Positions 26,288 to 34,104 of a DNA stretch of 43,664 nt are shown in pieces (position 1 is the first letter of the stretch; each line of letters starts with the position of its first letter). The stretch is from JBBPYC01 sp038200275 (GTDB taxonomy: Bacteria; Pseudomonadota; Gammaproteobacteria; Burkholderiales; Burkholderiaceae_C), in contig JBBPYC010000017.1 of NCBI GenBank assembly GCA_038200275.1, positions 1 through 43,664 on the forward strand, in the 5' to 3' direction. A model generated the notes under the pieces. That model did not search any database and was not told the DNA's origin. It worked only from the letters and a program-made list of their open reading frames with translations. The translations under genes were made by a program, and so were the position numbers.

Positions 26288-27867
26288 GAACGTACTGCCT
26301 GCTGCGCGCGCAGTCGAAAGCGCTGGATCTTGCCGGTCGCGGTCTTCGGCAACTCAGCCAGAAAGTCGAGCTCGCGCGGGTACTTATGCGGCGCCAGGCG
26401 CTGCTTGACGAAAGCCTTCAGCGCGTCGGCCATCTCCGGCGTGGCGTGTGTGCCGTCGCGCAGCACGACGAACGCTTTCGCGCGGGTCAATCCTTGTGCA
26501 TCGGTCACGCCGATGACGGCGGCTTCGAGCACGCTGGCGTGTTGCACAAGCGTGGCTTCGACTTCAAACGGCGACACGTATTGGCCGCTGACTTTCAGCA
26601 TGTCGTCGCTGCGGCCCGAGTAGGTGTAGTAGCCCTGGGCATCGCGCACGTATTTGTCGCCACTCATCGTCCAGACGCCCTGGAAGGTGCTGCGCGACTT
26701 GTCGCGGTTGCCCCAGTACATCAACGCCGCGCTCGCGCCCTTGATGTAGAGGTCGCCGACTTCGCCGTCTGCGACTGCGCCGCCGGTGTCGTCGCGCAGT
26801 TCGATCTCGTAGCCGTCCACCGGTTTGCCCGTGGTGCCGTAGCGCACGTCGTCAGGCCGGTTCGACAAAAACACGTGCAACATCTCGGTCGAGCCGATGC
26901 CGTCGATGATGTGGCAGCCGAAGTGCGCACGAAAGCGCTCGCCGATATCCTGCGGCAGCGCCTCGCCAGCGGATGAGCACATGCGCAGCGCAACGTGTTC
27001 GCGCGCGGGCAACTGCGGGTGCGCGAGCATGCCGGCGTAGCCCGTCGGCGCGCCGAAGAACACGGTGGGGCGGTGGGTTTGCCAGATTGAAAACACCGCC
27101 TCTGGCGTGGGCCGCCCGGCCAGCAGCACCACCGTCGCGCCGGCCGCGAGCGGAAACGACAGCGCGTTTCCCAGGCCGTAGGCGAAGAACAGCTTCGCTG
27201 CGGAAAAGCACACGTCGTCTTCGCGCAGCGCAAGCACGTTTTTGCCGTACAGCTCGCAGGTCCAGTACAGGTTCGCGTGGGAATGCACGGCGCCTTTGGG
27301 CCGGCCCGTGGAGCCGGACGAATACAGCCAGAAGCCGGGGTCATCCCCGCCAACCCGTGCGGGTGCGAGCGGCCCGGTCGGTGCCCCGCCCGCGGCCTGC
27401 GCAGCAAACAACGTCGCGATGGACGTCCAGCCGTCACGGACCTCGGCGGCGCCTGAGACGATGCGGTGGTGCACCTCATTCGCACTCTGTGCGATGGCCT
27501 GCTGCAAGGTCGTCACCAGTGCGTCGGATGTGAATACGGCTTGTGCCCGTGAATGCTCAAGCATGTAGGCGTAGTCTTCTGCAGGCAGCAAGGTGTTGAC
27601 TGCGACCGGCACGATGCCCACATACAGTGCGCCCAGGAAGACCACCGGCCAGTCGGTGCAGTCGTGCATGCACAGCAACACGCGCTCATCGCGCCGAATG
27701 CCGAGCGCCAACATCGCCGCGCCCATGCTGCGAACTCGCTCGAACAGCTCGCCGTAGCTCAGCGTTCCTTGGTCATCGATGTAGGCGGTCTTGGCAAGCC
27801 GACCCGCGTTCCGCTCAATCAGCCAGCTTGCAAAATTGAACGGCGCGCTGTTGGAAGGGATGTTCAT
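26284..27867 (-). CDS. bclA: Benzoate-CoA ligase
   Basis: Encodes 527 residues of the ANL adenylating superfamily. The ATP/AMP motif is YSSGSTGRPKGAVHSH near residue 185, the A5-type motif GIGSTEMLHVFLSN lies near residue 325, and the C-terminal lysine motif PKTATGKIQRFRLR closes the protein. The active-site region AKLFFAYGLGNALSFPL is typical of benzoate and 4-hydroxybenzoate ligases. It makes benzoyl-CoA from benzoate, ATP and CoA, which is both the substrate of BoxAB and, for BoxR-type regulators, the inducer. It is first in a leftward operon with the hydrolase and the ModA-like gene, and divergent from boxR. The intervening region has a BoxR-type site about 90 bp upstream of this ATG. Confidence 0.93.
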   Translation of the reverse strand: MNIPSNSAPFNFASWLIERNAGRLAKTAYIDDQGTLSYGELFERVRSMGAAMLALGIRRDERVLLCMHDCTDWPVVFLGALYVGIVPVAVNTLLPAEDYAYMLEHSRAQAVFTSDALVTTLQQAIAQSANEVHHRIVSGAAEVRDGWTSIATLFAAQAAGGAPTGPLAPARVGGDDPGFWLYSSGSTGRPKGAVHSHANLYWTCELYGKNVLALREDDVCFSAAKLFFAYGLGNALSFPLAAGATVVLLAGRPTPEAVFSIWQTHRPTVFFGAPTGYAGMLAHPQLPAREHVALRMCSSAGEALPQDIGERFRAHFGCHIIDGIGSTEMLHVFLSNRPDDVRYGTTGKPVDGYEIELRDDTGGAVADGEVGDLYIKGASAALMYWGNRDKSRSTFQGVWTMSGDKYVRDAQGYYTYSGRSDDMLKVSGQYVSPFEVEATLVQHASVLEAAVIGVTDAQGLTRAKAFVVLRDGTHATPEMADALKAFVKQRLAPHKYPRELDFLAELPKTATGKIQRFRLRAQQAVRS

Positions 27868-27955
27868 GATGGTTCGTCTGCCTAAGGTGGGACCGGAGGC
27901 CGCCGGTCACCTTTGAGGTGAAGGCGATCGGCTTGCGATGTGCCGATCGGAAGTA

Positions 27956-27969
27956 TGCAACATAATGCA
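27956..27969. promoter_or_regulatory. BoxR-type operator between bclA and boxR
   Basis: TGCAACATAATGCA fits TGCA-N6-TGCA, the half-site arrangement described for BzdR/BoxR of Azoarcus. A third TGCA is at 27987-27990. It lies between the divergent bclA and boxR genes, where it could control both. The site would lie inside boxR if translation began at the GTG at 27940, which supports the later start at 28024. Confidence 0.65.
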
Positions 27970-28023
27970 GATCTGGAGCAGTATTTTGCATCCTGGACTG
28001 ACTTGAACAAGCCGCTGACCCTC

Positions 28024-28950
28024 ATGAGCGAACTCGCCGCAGCCGCGGAAACCATTGCCTCGTCAGTCGAGCCGTCGCGTCATCCGTTTTTGGTGCAGCT
28101 CGGTGAGCGGGTGCGCGATCTGCGGGGCCGCCGCGGCTTGACGCGCAAATCGGTGGCGCTGGCGGCCGGCATGTCCGAGCGGCATCTGGCGAATCTCGAA
28201 TACGGCACCGGCAACGCATCGATCCTGATCCTGCTACAGGTGGCTCAGGCGTTGCAATGTCCGTTGGTCGCGCTGCTGGGCGACATGAGCACTTCGTCGC
28301 CCGAGTGGTTGCTGATCCGCGACCTGCTTGCGCAGCGCAACGAGGCCGAACTGCGGCGCGCGCGGGTGCAATTGAACCAGCTGTTCGGCAGCGCCGCGCC
28401 GGACGATGCGCAGGCCGCACGCCACGCGCACATCGCGCTGGTCGGCCTGCGCGGCGCGGGCAAGTCGACGTTGGGCCGCATGCTGGCAGACGATCTGGAC
28501 TATCCGTTCGTTGAACTGACGCAGCAGATCGAACAATTCGCCGGCTGCCGCATCGGCGAAATCCACAACCTGTACGGCACCAACGCGTACCGGCGCTATG
28601 AGCGGCGTGCATTGGAAGAGGCGATCCAGATCCACCGGCAAGCCGTGATCGCCACGCCGGGCGGGTTGGTGTCGGACGCGGCGACGTTCAACCTGCTGCT
28701 CACCCGTTGCTTCACGATCTGGCTTAAAGCGACACCGGAAGATCATCTGGCCCGCGTGCAGGCACAAGGCGACACACGGCCCATGGCCGGCAGCCGCGAG
28801 GTGATGGACGACCTGCGCCGCATTCTGGCCGGCCGTTCGGCGTTCTATGCGAAAGCCGATTTCGCGATCGATACCAGCGCGCAGGACGTATCCGCGACGT
28901 TTCAGATGCTGCGCGAACGCGCGCGTTCGGCGGTCGGGCTCGCGCATTGA
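28024..28950 (+). CDS. boxR: BoxR-type transcriptional regulator (XRE plus shikimate-kinase-like domain)
   Basis: Encodes 308 residues from ATG 28024. The N-terminal XRE helix-turn-helix spans residues 25-85 (LGERVRDLRGRRGLTRKSVA, then MSERHLANLEYG). A linker precedes a shikimate-kinase-like domain from about 135 to 300, with Walker A GLRGAGKST at 141-149. This two-domain build is that of BoxR and BzdR, repressors that respond to benzoyl-CoA through the kinase-like domain. The open frame extends upstream to a GTG at 27940 and an ATG at 27955, but those would put a TGCA-N6-TGCA operator inside the gene and add residues foreign to the family. No good ribosome site precedes any of the starts. 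It should repress the bclA and boxC operons and probably itself. Confidence 0.92.
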   Translation: MSELAAAAETIASSVEPSRHPFLVQLGERVRDLRGRRGLTRKSVALAAGMSERHLANLEYGTGNASILILLQVAQALQCPLVALLGDMSTSSPEWLLIRDLLAQRNEAELRRARVQLNQLFGSAAPDDAQAARHAHIALVGLRGAGKSTLGRMLADDLDYPFVELTQQIEQFAGCRIGEIHNLYGTNAYRRYERRALEEAIQIHRQAVIATPGGLVSDAATFNLLLTRCFTIWLKATPEDHLARVQAQGDTRPMAGSREVMDDLRRILAGRSAFYAKADFAIDTSAQDVSATFQMLRERARSAVGLAH

Positions 28951-29088
28951 ATCGAATGGACGATTTCGCTATGCAAAACATAGCAACAAATAAAGATGGC
29001 AGTAGCGCTGCATTGCGTTTGTGATGAAGATGAGCGCATTTTTGCGCCAGCCGGCAGCCAACGACGATGAAAAGCAGAAGATCCCGAA

Positions 29089-29117
29089 TTGACGACACCC
29101 GATAAGCGCAATATAAT
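29089..29117 (+). promoter_or_regulatory. Near-consensus sigma-70 promoter of boxC operon
   Basis: TTGACG, a 17-base spacer and TATAAT: one mismatch to the ideal -35 and none in the -10. Transcription should start near 29124, about 80 bases before the boxC ATG. A BoxR-type site begins some 17 bases after that start. The rest of the 254-bp gap upstream holds two short inverted repeats, GCTATG-CAAAA-CATAGC at 28968-28984 and GCGCA-TTTT-TGCGC at 29034-29047, either of which may end the boxR transcript. Confidence 0.75.
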
Positions 29118-29140
29118 TCCTGTCGCTCAAATTGCTGACA

Positions 29141-29154
29141 TGCAATAAAATGCA
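29141..29154. promoter_or_regulatory. BoxR-type operator downstream of the boxC promoter
   Basis: TGCAATAAAATGCA again fits TGCA-N6-TGCA. Another TGCA follows at 29160-29163 after five bases. Placed just after the predicted transcription start of the boxC operon, a bound repressor would block clearance of a very strong promoter until benzoyl-CoA releases it. Confidence 0.7.
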
Positions 29155-29204
29155 TTTTCTGCAGGCAATCCGATTTGTTCCATCCGTCCCATCAGGAGGC
29201 AGCC

Positions 29205-30866
29205 ATGTCCGACACCGCCCAGCGCGTGGAGTACCAGACCGACCCGTCGCAATATCGGCACTGGAAGCTTGCCTTTGAGGGCGACATCGCGACGCTCTTG
29301 ATGGACATCGATGAAGACGCGGGGTTGCGGCCGGGTTACAAGCTCAAGCTGAACTCGTACGACCTGGGTGTGGACATTGAACTGCACGATGCGCTGCAGC
29401 GCGTTCGCTTCGAGCATCCGGAAGTGCGTGCCGTGGTGGTGACCAGTGCGAAGGAACGCATCTTCTGCTCGGGCGCCAATATCTTCATGCTGGGGGTGTC
29501 GAGCCACGGCTGGAAGGTGAACTTCTGCAAGTTCACGAATGAGACGAGGAACGGCATCGAAGACTCGAGCCGCAACAGCGGCCTCAAATTCATCGCGGCG
29601 GTGAACGGCGCTTGCGCCGGCGGTGGCTACGAGCTTGCCTTGGCGTGCGACGACATCGTGCTGGTCGACGACCGGTCGTCTTCCGTTTCGCTGCCCGAAG
29701 TGCCGCTGCTCGGCGTGCTGCCCGGCACCGGCGGCCTGACCCGCGTGACCGACAAGCGCAAGGTGCGCCACGACCACGCCGATATTTTCTGCACCAGCGT
29801 CGAAGGCTTGCGCGGCAAGAAGGCGGTCGACTGGCGCTTCGTCGATGCGATCGCCAAGACCCAGGCTTTTGCGCAGACCATCAAGGACCGCGCAGCGGAC
29901 ATGGCAAGCAGGAGCGACCGGCCCGCCGACGGCAAGGGCGTGCGGCTCACCCCGCTGAAGCGCGAGATCGGCGCCGATGTCCTCCAGTACGGCTTTGTCA
30001 AAGTCGCAATCGATCGCGCTGCGCGCACGGCCGACTTCACCGTGCATGCGCCGAGCGATGCGCAACCCGCCGATGTCAACGGCATCGAGGCGGCTGGAAT
30101 CAACTGGTGGCCGCTGCAGATGGCACGCGAACTCGACGATGCGATCCTGCAGATGCGCACGAACGAGCCTGAGATCGGCGTCTGGCTGCTGCGTACCGAA
30201 GGCGATGCAGCGAATGTGCTGGCGGTCGATGCGGCGCTGGCAGCCAACAAGGATCACTGGCTCGTGCGCGAGACCATCGGCCTGCTGCGCCGCACGTTGT
30301 CGCGGCTGGATGTCTCAGCGCGCAGCTTGTTCGCGCTGATCGAGCCGGGCTCGTGCTTTGCGGGCACGTTGGCCGAACTGGCTTTTGCAGCCGACCGCGC
30401 CTACATGCTGGCCTTGCCGGACGACGCCGCCAAAGTGCCGAAGCTGACGCTTTCCGAGATGAACTTCGGGCCGTATGCGATGGCGACGCATCAGTCCCGG
30501 CTGCAGCGCCGCTTTCATGAAGAGATGGGGCCGATGGAGGCTGCCCAGGCAGCGATTGGCAGGCCGCTCGATGGCCCGGCCGCGCTCGACCTCGGCCTGG
30601 TCACGCAAGCACCGGACGAAATCGACTGGGCCGACGAAGTGCGACTCGCCATCGAAGAGCGCACGGCGATGTCGCCTGATGCGTTGACCGGGCTGGAAGC
30701 GAACCTGCGATTTTCCGGCAAGGAAACCATGGAAACCCGCATCTTCGGCCGCCTGACCGCCTGGCAGAACTGGATCTTCAACCGCCCGAACGCCACGGGA
30801 GAAAAAGGCGCATTGCAGGTTTATGGCAAAGGCGAGAAAGCCCAGTTCGACCGACGCCGCGTCTGA
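29205..30866 (+). CDS. boxC: 2,3-epoxybenzoyl-CoA dihydrolase
   Basis: Encodes 553 residues, the long crotonase-type protein of aerobic benzoyl-CoA degradation. Two enoyl-CoA hydratase-like halves are seen: the first has AKERIFCSGANIFMLG and FIAAVNGACAGGGYELALACD with LPEVPLLGVLPGTGGLTR, and the second is more degenerate. BoxC opens the 2,3-epoxide of benzoyl-CoA with two waters, giving 3,4-dehydroadipyl-CoA semialdehyde and formate. CAGGAGGCAGCC precedes the ATG at 29205; a longer frame starts at 29175. It leads the operon boxC-boxB-(hicA remnant, hicB)-boxA-ureD under the promoter and operator just upstream. The next enzyme, the semialdehyde dehydrogenase, is not encoded in this window. Confidence 0.95.
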   Translation: MSDTAQRVEYQTDPSQYRHWKLAFEGDIATLLMDIDEDAGLRPGYKLKLNSYDLGVDIELHDALQRVRFEHPEVRAVVVTSAKERIFCSGANIFMLGVSSHGWKVNFCKFTNETRNGIEDSSRNSGLKFIAAVNGACAGGGYELALACDDIVLVDDRSSSVSLPEVPLLGVLPGTGGLTRVTDKRKVRHDHADIFCTSVEGLRGKKAVDWRFVDAIAKTQAFAQTIKDRAADMASRSDRPADGKGVRLTPLKREIGADVLQYGFVKVAIDRAARTADFTVHAPSDAQPADVNGIEAAGINWWPLQMARELDDAILQMRTNEPEIGVWLLRTEGDAANVLAVDAALAANKDHWLVRETIGLLRRTLSRLDVSARSLFALIEPGSCFAGTLAELAFAADRAYMLALPDDAAKVPKLTLSEMNFGPYAMATHQSRLQRRFHEEMGPMEAAQAAIGRPLDGPAALDLGLVTQAPDEIDWADEVRLAIEERTAMSPDALTGLEANLRFSGKETMETRIFGRLTAWQNWIFNRPNATGEKGALQVYGKGEKAQFDRRRV

Positions 30867-30896
30867 TCACTTTCACGAGCATTCAAGGAGCAACTC

Positions 30897-32324
30897 ATGA
30901 GCACCATCAACTACAGCGAAAAGATCCCGAACAACGTCAACCTGGCCGAGGATCGCACGCTGCAGCGCGCGCTCGAAGGCTGGCAACCGAACTTTCTTGA
31001 ATGGTGGGGCGACATGGGCCCGGAAGGCTCGCACCAGCACGACGTCTATCTGCGCACGGCAACCAGCGTGGATCCGCAAGGCTGGGCGCAGTTCGGCCAC
31101 GTGAAGATGCCCGACTACCGCTGGGGCATCTTCTTGAACCCGGGCCAGGATGACCGCACGGTGCATTTCGGCGATCACAAAGGCGAGAAGGCTTGGCAAG
31201 ACGTGCCCGGCGAGCACCGCGCCAATCTGCGCCGCATCATCGTCACGCAGGGTGATACCGAGCCGGCTTCGGTCGAACAGCAGCGCCACTTGGGTCTGAC
31301 CGCACCCAGCATGTATGACCTGCGCAACCTGTTTCAGATCAACGTGGAAGAAGGCCGTCATTTGTGGGCGATGGTCTACCTGCTGCACAAGCACTTCGGC
31401 CGCGATGGCCGTGAAGAAGCCGACGCGCTGCTCGGACGCCGCAGCGGCGATGCGGACAACCCACGCATCCTGGGTGCATTCAATGAGAAGACGCCGGACT
31501 GGCTGAGCTTCTTCATGTTCACGTATTTCACCGACCGGGACGGCAAGTTTCAGCTGTCCGCATTGGCCGAAAGCGCGTTCGATCCGCTGGCCCGCACGAC
31601 GAAATTCATGCTCACGGAAGAAGCGCATCACATGTTCGTCGGCGAGTCCGGCATCTCTCGTGTGATCCAGCGCACCGTGGCCGCGATGAACGAACTGAAG
31701 ACCGACGACGTGGCCAAGTTGCGCGCGGCCGGCGTGATCGACTTGCCCACCATCCAGCGCTACCTGAACTTCCACTACAGCGTCACGATCGACCTGTTCG
31801 GTGCCGATGAGTCGAGCAACGCGGCGATTTTCTACAGCTCGGGCCTGAAAGGCCGGTTCGACGAAAGCAAGCGAGACGACGACCATGTGCTGAAAGGCCA
31901 GAGCTACAAGGTGCTGCAGGTGAAAGACGGTCAGCTGGGTGAGAAGGATGTGCCGATGCTCAACGCACTGAATGAAGTGCTGCGCGACGACTACATCAAG
32001 GATTCGATCGGCGGCGTCGGCCGTTGGAACAAGGTGATCGACAAGGCTGGCATCGACTTCAAGCTGAAGGTGCCGCACAAGGCGTTCAACCGCCAGATCG
32101 GTGCGTTGAAAGGCCTGAACCTGTCGCCCGAAGGCCAGGTCGTGAGCGAAGCCGAATGGACGGCGAGCCAGGCCCAGTGGCTGCCGACCGCAGAAGACCG
32201 CGCCTACGTCGCATCATTGATGGGCCGCGTGGTCGAGCCCGGCAAGTTTGCCAACTGGATTGCGCCGCCAGCGATGGGGATCAATCGGCAACCGGTGGAC
32301 TTCGAATACATCCGCTTCAACTGA
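30897..32324 (+). CDS. boxB: Benzoyl-CoA 2,3-epoxidase, oxygenase subunit
   Basis: Encodes 475 residues, the usual length. BoxB is a class I di-iron oxygenase that inserts one O2 atom into benzoyl-CoA. The ligands known for the Azoarcus evansii enzyme, as I recall them, all occur here two positions later: E122, E152 and H155 (INVEEGRHLW), D213 (FTDRDG), and E242 and H245 (LTEEAHHMFVGE). AAGGAG precedes the ATG, 30 nt after boxC. Electrons come from BoxA, which is separated from boxB by a toxin-antitoxin remnant of about 480 bp; in most box operons the two genes are close together. Confidence 0.96.
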   Translation: MSTINYSEKIPNNVNLAEDRTLQRALEGWQPNFLEWWGDMGPEGSHQHDVYLRTATSVDPQGWAQFGHVKMPDYRWGIFLNPGQDDRTVHFGDHKGEKAWQDVPGEHRANLRRIIVTQGDTEPASVEQQRHLGLTAPSMYDLRNLFQINVEEGRHLWAMVYLLHKHFGRDGREEADALLGRRSGDADNPRILGAFNEKTPDWLSFFMFTYFTDRDGKFQLSALAESAFDPLARTTKFMLTEEAHHMFVGESGISRVIQRTVAAMNELKTDDVAKLRAAGVIDLPTIQRYLNFHYSVTIDLFGADESSNAAIFYSSGLKGRFDESKRDDDHVLKGQSYKVLQVKDGQLGEKDVPMLNALNEVLRDDYIKDSIGGVGRWNKVIDKAGIDFKLKVPHKAFNRQIGALKGLNLSPEGQVVSEAEWTASQAQWLPTAEDRAYVASLMGRVVEPGKFANWIAPPAMGINRQPVDFEYIRFN

Positions 32325-32341
32325 TTCGTTGCTCAGGCATC

Positions 32342-32523
32342 ATGCCAGTCAAGGTGCGCGAATCGAGGCTGACGGATGGGTCCAGGTACGACAGCGGGGT
32401 GGCCATCGGCAGTTCCGCCATTCGATCAAGCTTGGAAAAGTGACGGTCGCTGGCAAAGCGCGCGTCGACATGCCGGTTGGCACGTCAAACAACATCTTGA
32501 AGCAGGGCGATCTCGAGCAGTGA
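32342..32523 (+). pseudogene. hicA: HicA-type mRNA interferase, frameshifted
   Basis: From an ATG at 32342 the frame begins like HicA (KVRE), then a deletion near 32358 shifts it and this frame ends after 33 codons. The next frame carries the rest of a HicA: RIEADGWVQVRQRGGHRQF with the catalytic histidine, KVTVAG and the NNILKQ ending, to TGA at 32521. About five codons of the first helix are lost. A product could still be made from the TTG at 32329 or from an ATG inside boxB, but it would have an abnormal N-terminus. HicA is a double-stranded-RNA-binding-fold toxin that cuts mRNA. The gene lies 17 bp after boxB and 10 bp before hicB. Confidence 0.75.
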
Positions 32524-32533
32524 GGTGGAACCA

Positions 32534-32746
32534 ATGCGTTACTTGGTGGTGATTGAAGAAGGCCCAACCAGTTTCGGGGCGTACGTTACGGACCTTCCGG
32601 GCTATGTGGCAGTTGGGGAAACTCGGGCTGAAGTGACTCAGTTGATCGAGGAAGCTATTCAGTTCCACCTTGAGGGCATGAAAGAAGACGGCATCGCAAT
32701 CCCGCCACCGCATTCATCTGGCGAACTGATCCAAGTGCACGTCTGA
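32534..32746 (+). CDS. hicB: HicB-type antitoxin
   Basis: Encodes 70 residues: a partial RNase-H-like fold of the HicB type with YLVVIEEGPTSFGAYVTDLPG, the helix EVTQLIEEAIQFHLEGMKEDG and the IPPPHS ending. It lacks a separate DNA-binding domain, as in short HicB proteins. AGGTGG lies 5 nt before the ATG at 32534. It appears intact although its toxin partner is broken, consistent with a pair that lost the toxin first. It sits between boxB and boxA and is presumably transcribed with them whenever benzoate is used. Confidence 0.85.
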   Translation: MRYLVVIEEGPTSFGAYVTDLPGYVAVGETRAEVTQLIEEAIQFHLEGMKEDGIAIPPPHSSGELIQVHV

Positions 32747-32799
32747 GTTTTTATTTGTTGCTTGACGATCGGCGACGCGCCGCACGAAGGAGACAACCC

Positions 32800-34089
32800 A
32801 TGGACACCGCCACCGACCCCAAGGTCATCAAGCAGCACCTGATCGACCCCGAGATCTGCATTCGCTGCAACACCTGCGAAGCGACCTGCCCGGTCGATGC
32901 GATCACGCACAACGACGACAACTACGTCGTGAATGCCGACATCTGCAACCTGTGCATGGCCTGTATCTCGCCGTGCCCGACCGGCTCGATCGACAACTGG
33001 CGCACGATGCCGAAAGTGCAGGCGTATTCGATCGAAGATCAGTTTGGTTGGGAAGAACTGCCGGCCGAACTGAGCCCCGAGCAGTTGGCCGAAGCAGGCG
33101 TCGCATCCGGCGATGCAGAGGTCATCGTCGACTTCGCGCCGGCGCCTGCGCCCAATGCACCGGGCCTGGCTGCAGCGGGTGAAGACGTATTCAATTCGGC
33201 TGCGTTCAACGCCGCCGTGCCGCCCTGGTCAGCTGCGCATCCGTACACGAACCTATACCCGCCGAAGACGCCGACGACCGCGACCGTGGCTGGCAACTTC
33301 AAGGTTAATGAGCCTAGCACCGACAACGACACGTATCACATCGTGCTCGATCTGGGTTCGATGCCGTTTCCGGTGCTCGAAGGGCAATCGATCGCGATTC
33401 AGCCACCTGGCGTAGATGCCAAAGGCAAGCCGCATCACGCACGTCAGTACTCGATTGCCAGCCCAAGGAACGGCGAGCGGCCCGGCTACAACAACATCTC
33501 GCTGACCGTCAAGCGCGTCGAAGCAGATCACGACGGCAAGCCGGCGCAGGGCGTCTGCTCGAACTACGTCTGCGACCTGAAGGTCGGCGACAAAGTGCAG
33601 ATCATCGGCCCGTTCGGTGCGACTTTCTTGATGCCGAACCACCCGCGCAGCCACATCGTGATGATCTGCACCGGCACCGGCAGCGCACCGATGCGCGCGA
33701 TGACCGAATGGCGGCGCCGCCTGCGCGCATCGGGCAAGTTCGAAGGCGGCAAGCTGATGCTGTTCTTTGGCGCGCGCACGCAGGCTGAGCTGCCGTACTT
33801 CGGGCCGTTGATGAAGCTGCCGAAAGACTTCATCGATGTGAACCTCGCGTTCTCCCGCACGCCGGGTGCGGCCAAGATTTATGTGCAGCACATGATGAAG
33901 GAGCGCGCGGCCGATCTCGCACCCTTGCTGCAGGATGCGAACGCCTACTTCTACGTCTGCGGCTTGAAGAGCATGGAGCAGGGCGTGGTGCTCACATTGC
34001 GCGATATTGCCCAAGGTGCGGGGCTCGACTGGGACGCGATCGGTGCTGCAATGAAGCGGGACGGTCGGCTGCACCTCGAAACGTACTGA
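32800..34089 (+). CDS. boxA: Benzoyl-CoA 2,3-epoxidase, reductase subunit
   Basis: Encodes 429 residues. Two [4Fe-4S] ferredoxin motifs open it: CIRCNTCEATCP near residue 22 and CNLCMACISPCP near residue 51. A spacer leads to a ferredoxin-NADP reductase module, with the FAD motif ARQYSIASP near residue 215 and the NADPH-binding CTGTGSAPMRAM near residue 290. It passes electrons from NADPH to the di-iron centre of BoxB. GAAGGAGACAACCC precedes the ATG at 32800; the longer frame from 32755 has no ribosome site. The hicAB remnant separates it from boxB, so the two subunits depend on a longer transcript than usual. ureD follows after 15 bp. Confidence 0.95.
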   Translation: MDTATDPKVIKQHLIDPEICIRCNTCEATCPVDAITHNDDNYVVNADICNLCMACISPCPTGSIDNWRTMPKVQAYSIEDQFGWEELPAELSPEQLAEAGVASGDAEVIVDFAPAPAPNAPGLAAAGEDVFNSAAFNAAVPPWSAAHPYTNLYPPKTPTTATVAGNFKVNEPSTDNDTYHIVLDLGSMPFPVLEGQSIAIQPPGVDAKGKPHHARQYSIASPRNGERPGYNNISLTVKRVEADHDGKPAQGVCSNYVCDLKVGDKVQIIGPFGATFLMPNHPRSHIVMICTGTGSAPMRAMTEWRRRLRASGKFEGGKLMLFFGARTQAELPYFGPLMKLPKDFIDVNLAFSRTPGAAKIYVQHMMKERAADLAPLLQDANAYFYVCGLKSMEQGVVLTLRDIAQGAGLDWDAIGAAMKRDGRLHLETY

Positions 34090-34104
34090 GCGTCTCGCTC
34101 GGCC

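Noticed and set aside
29127..30257. 376-codon minus-strand frame opposite boxC
   Set aside because: It mirrors boxC codons, has no recognisable domain, and the plus-strand gene is certain.
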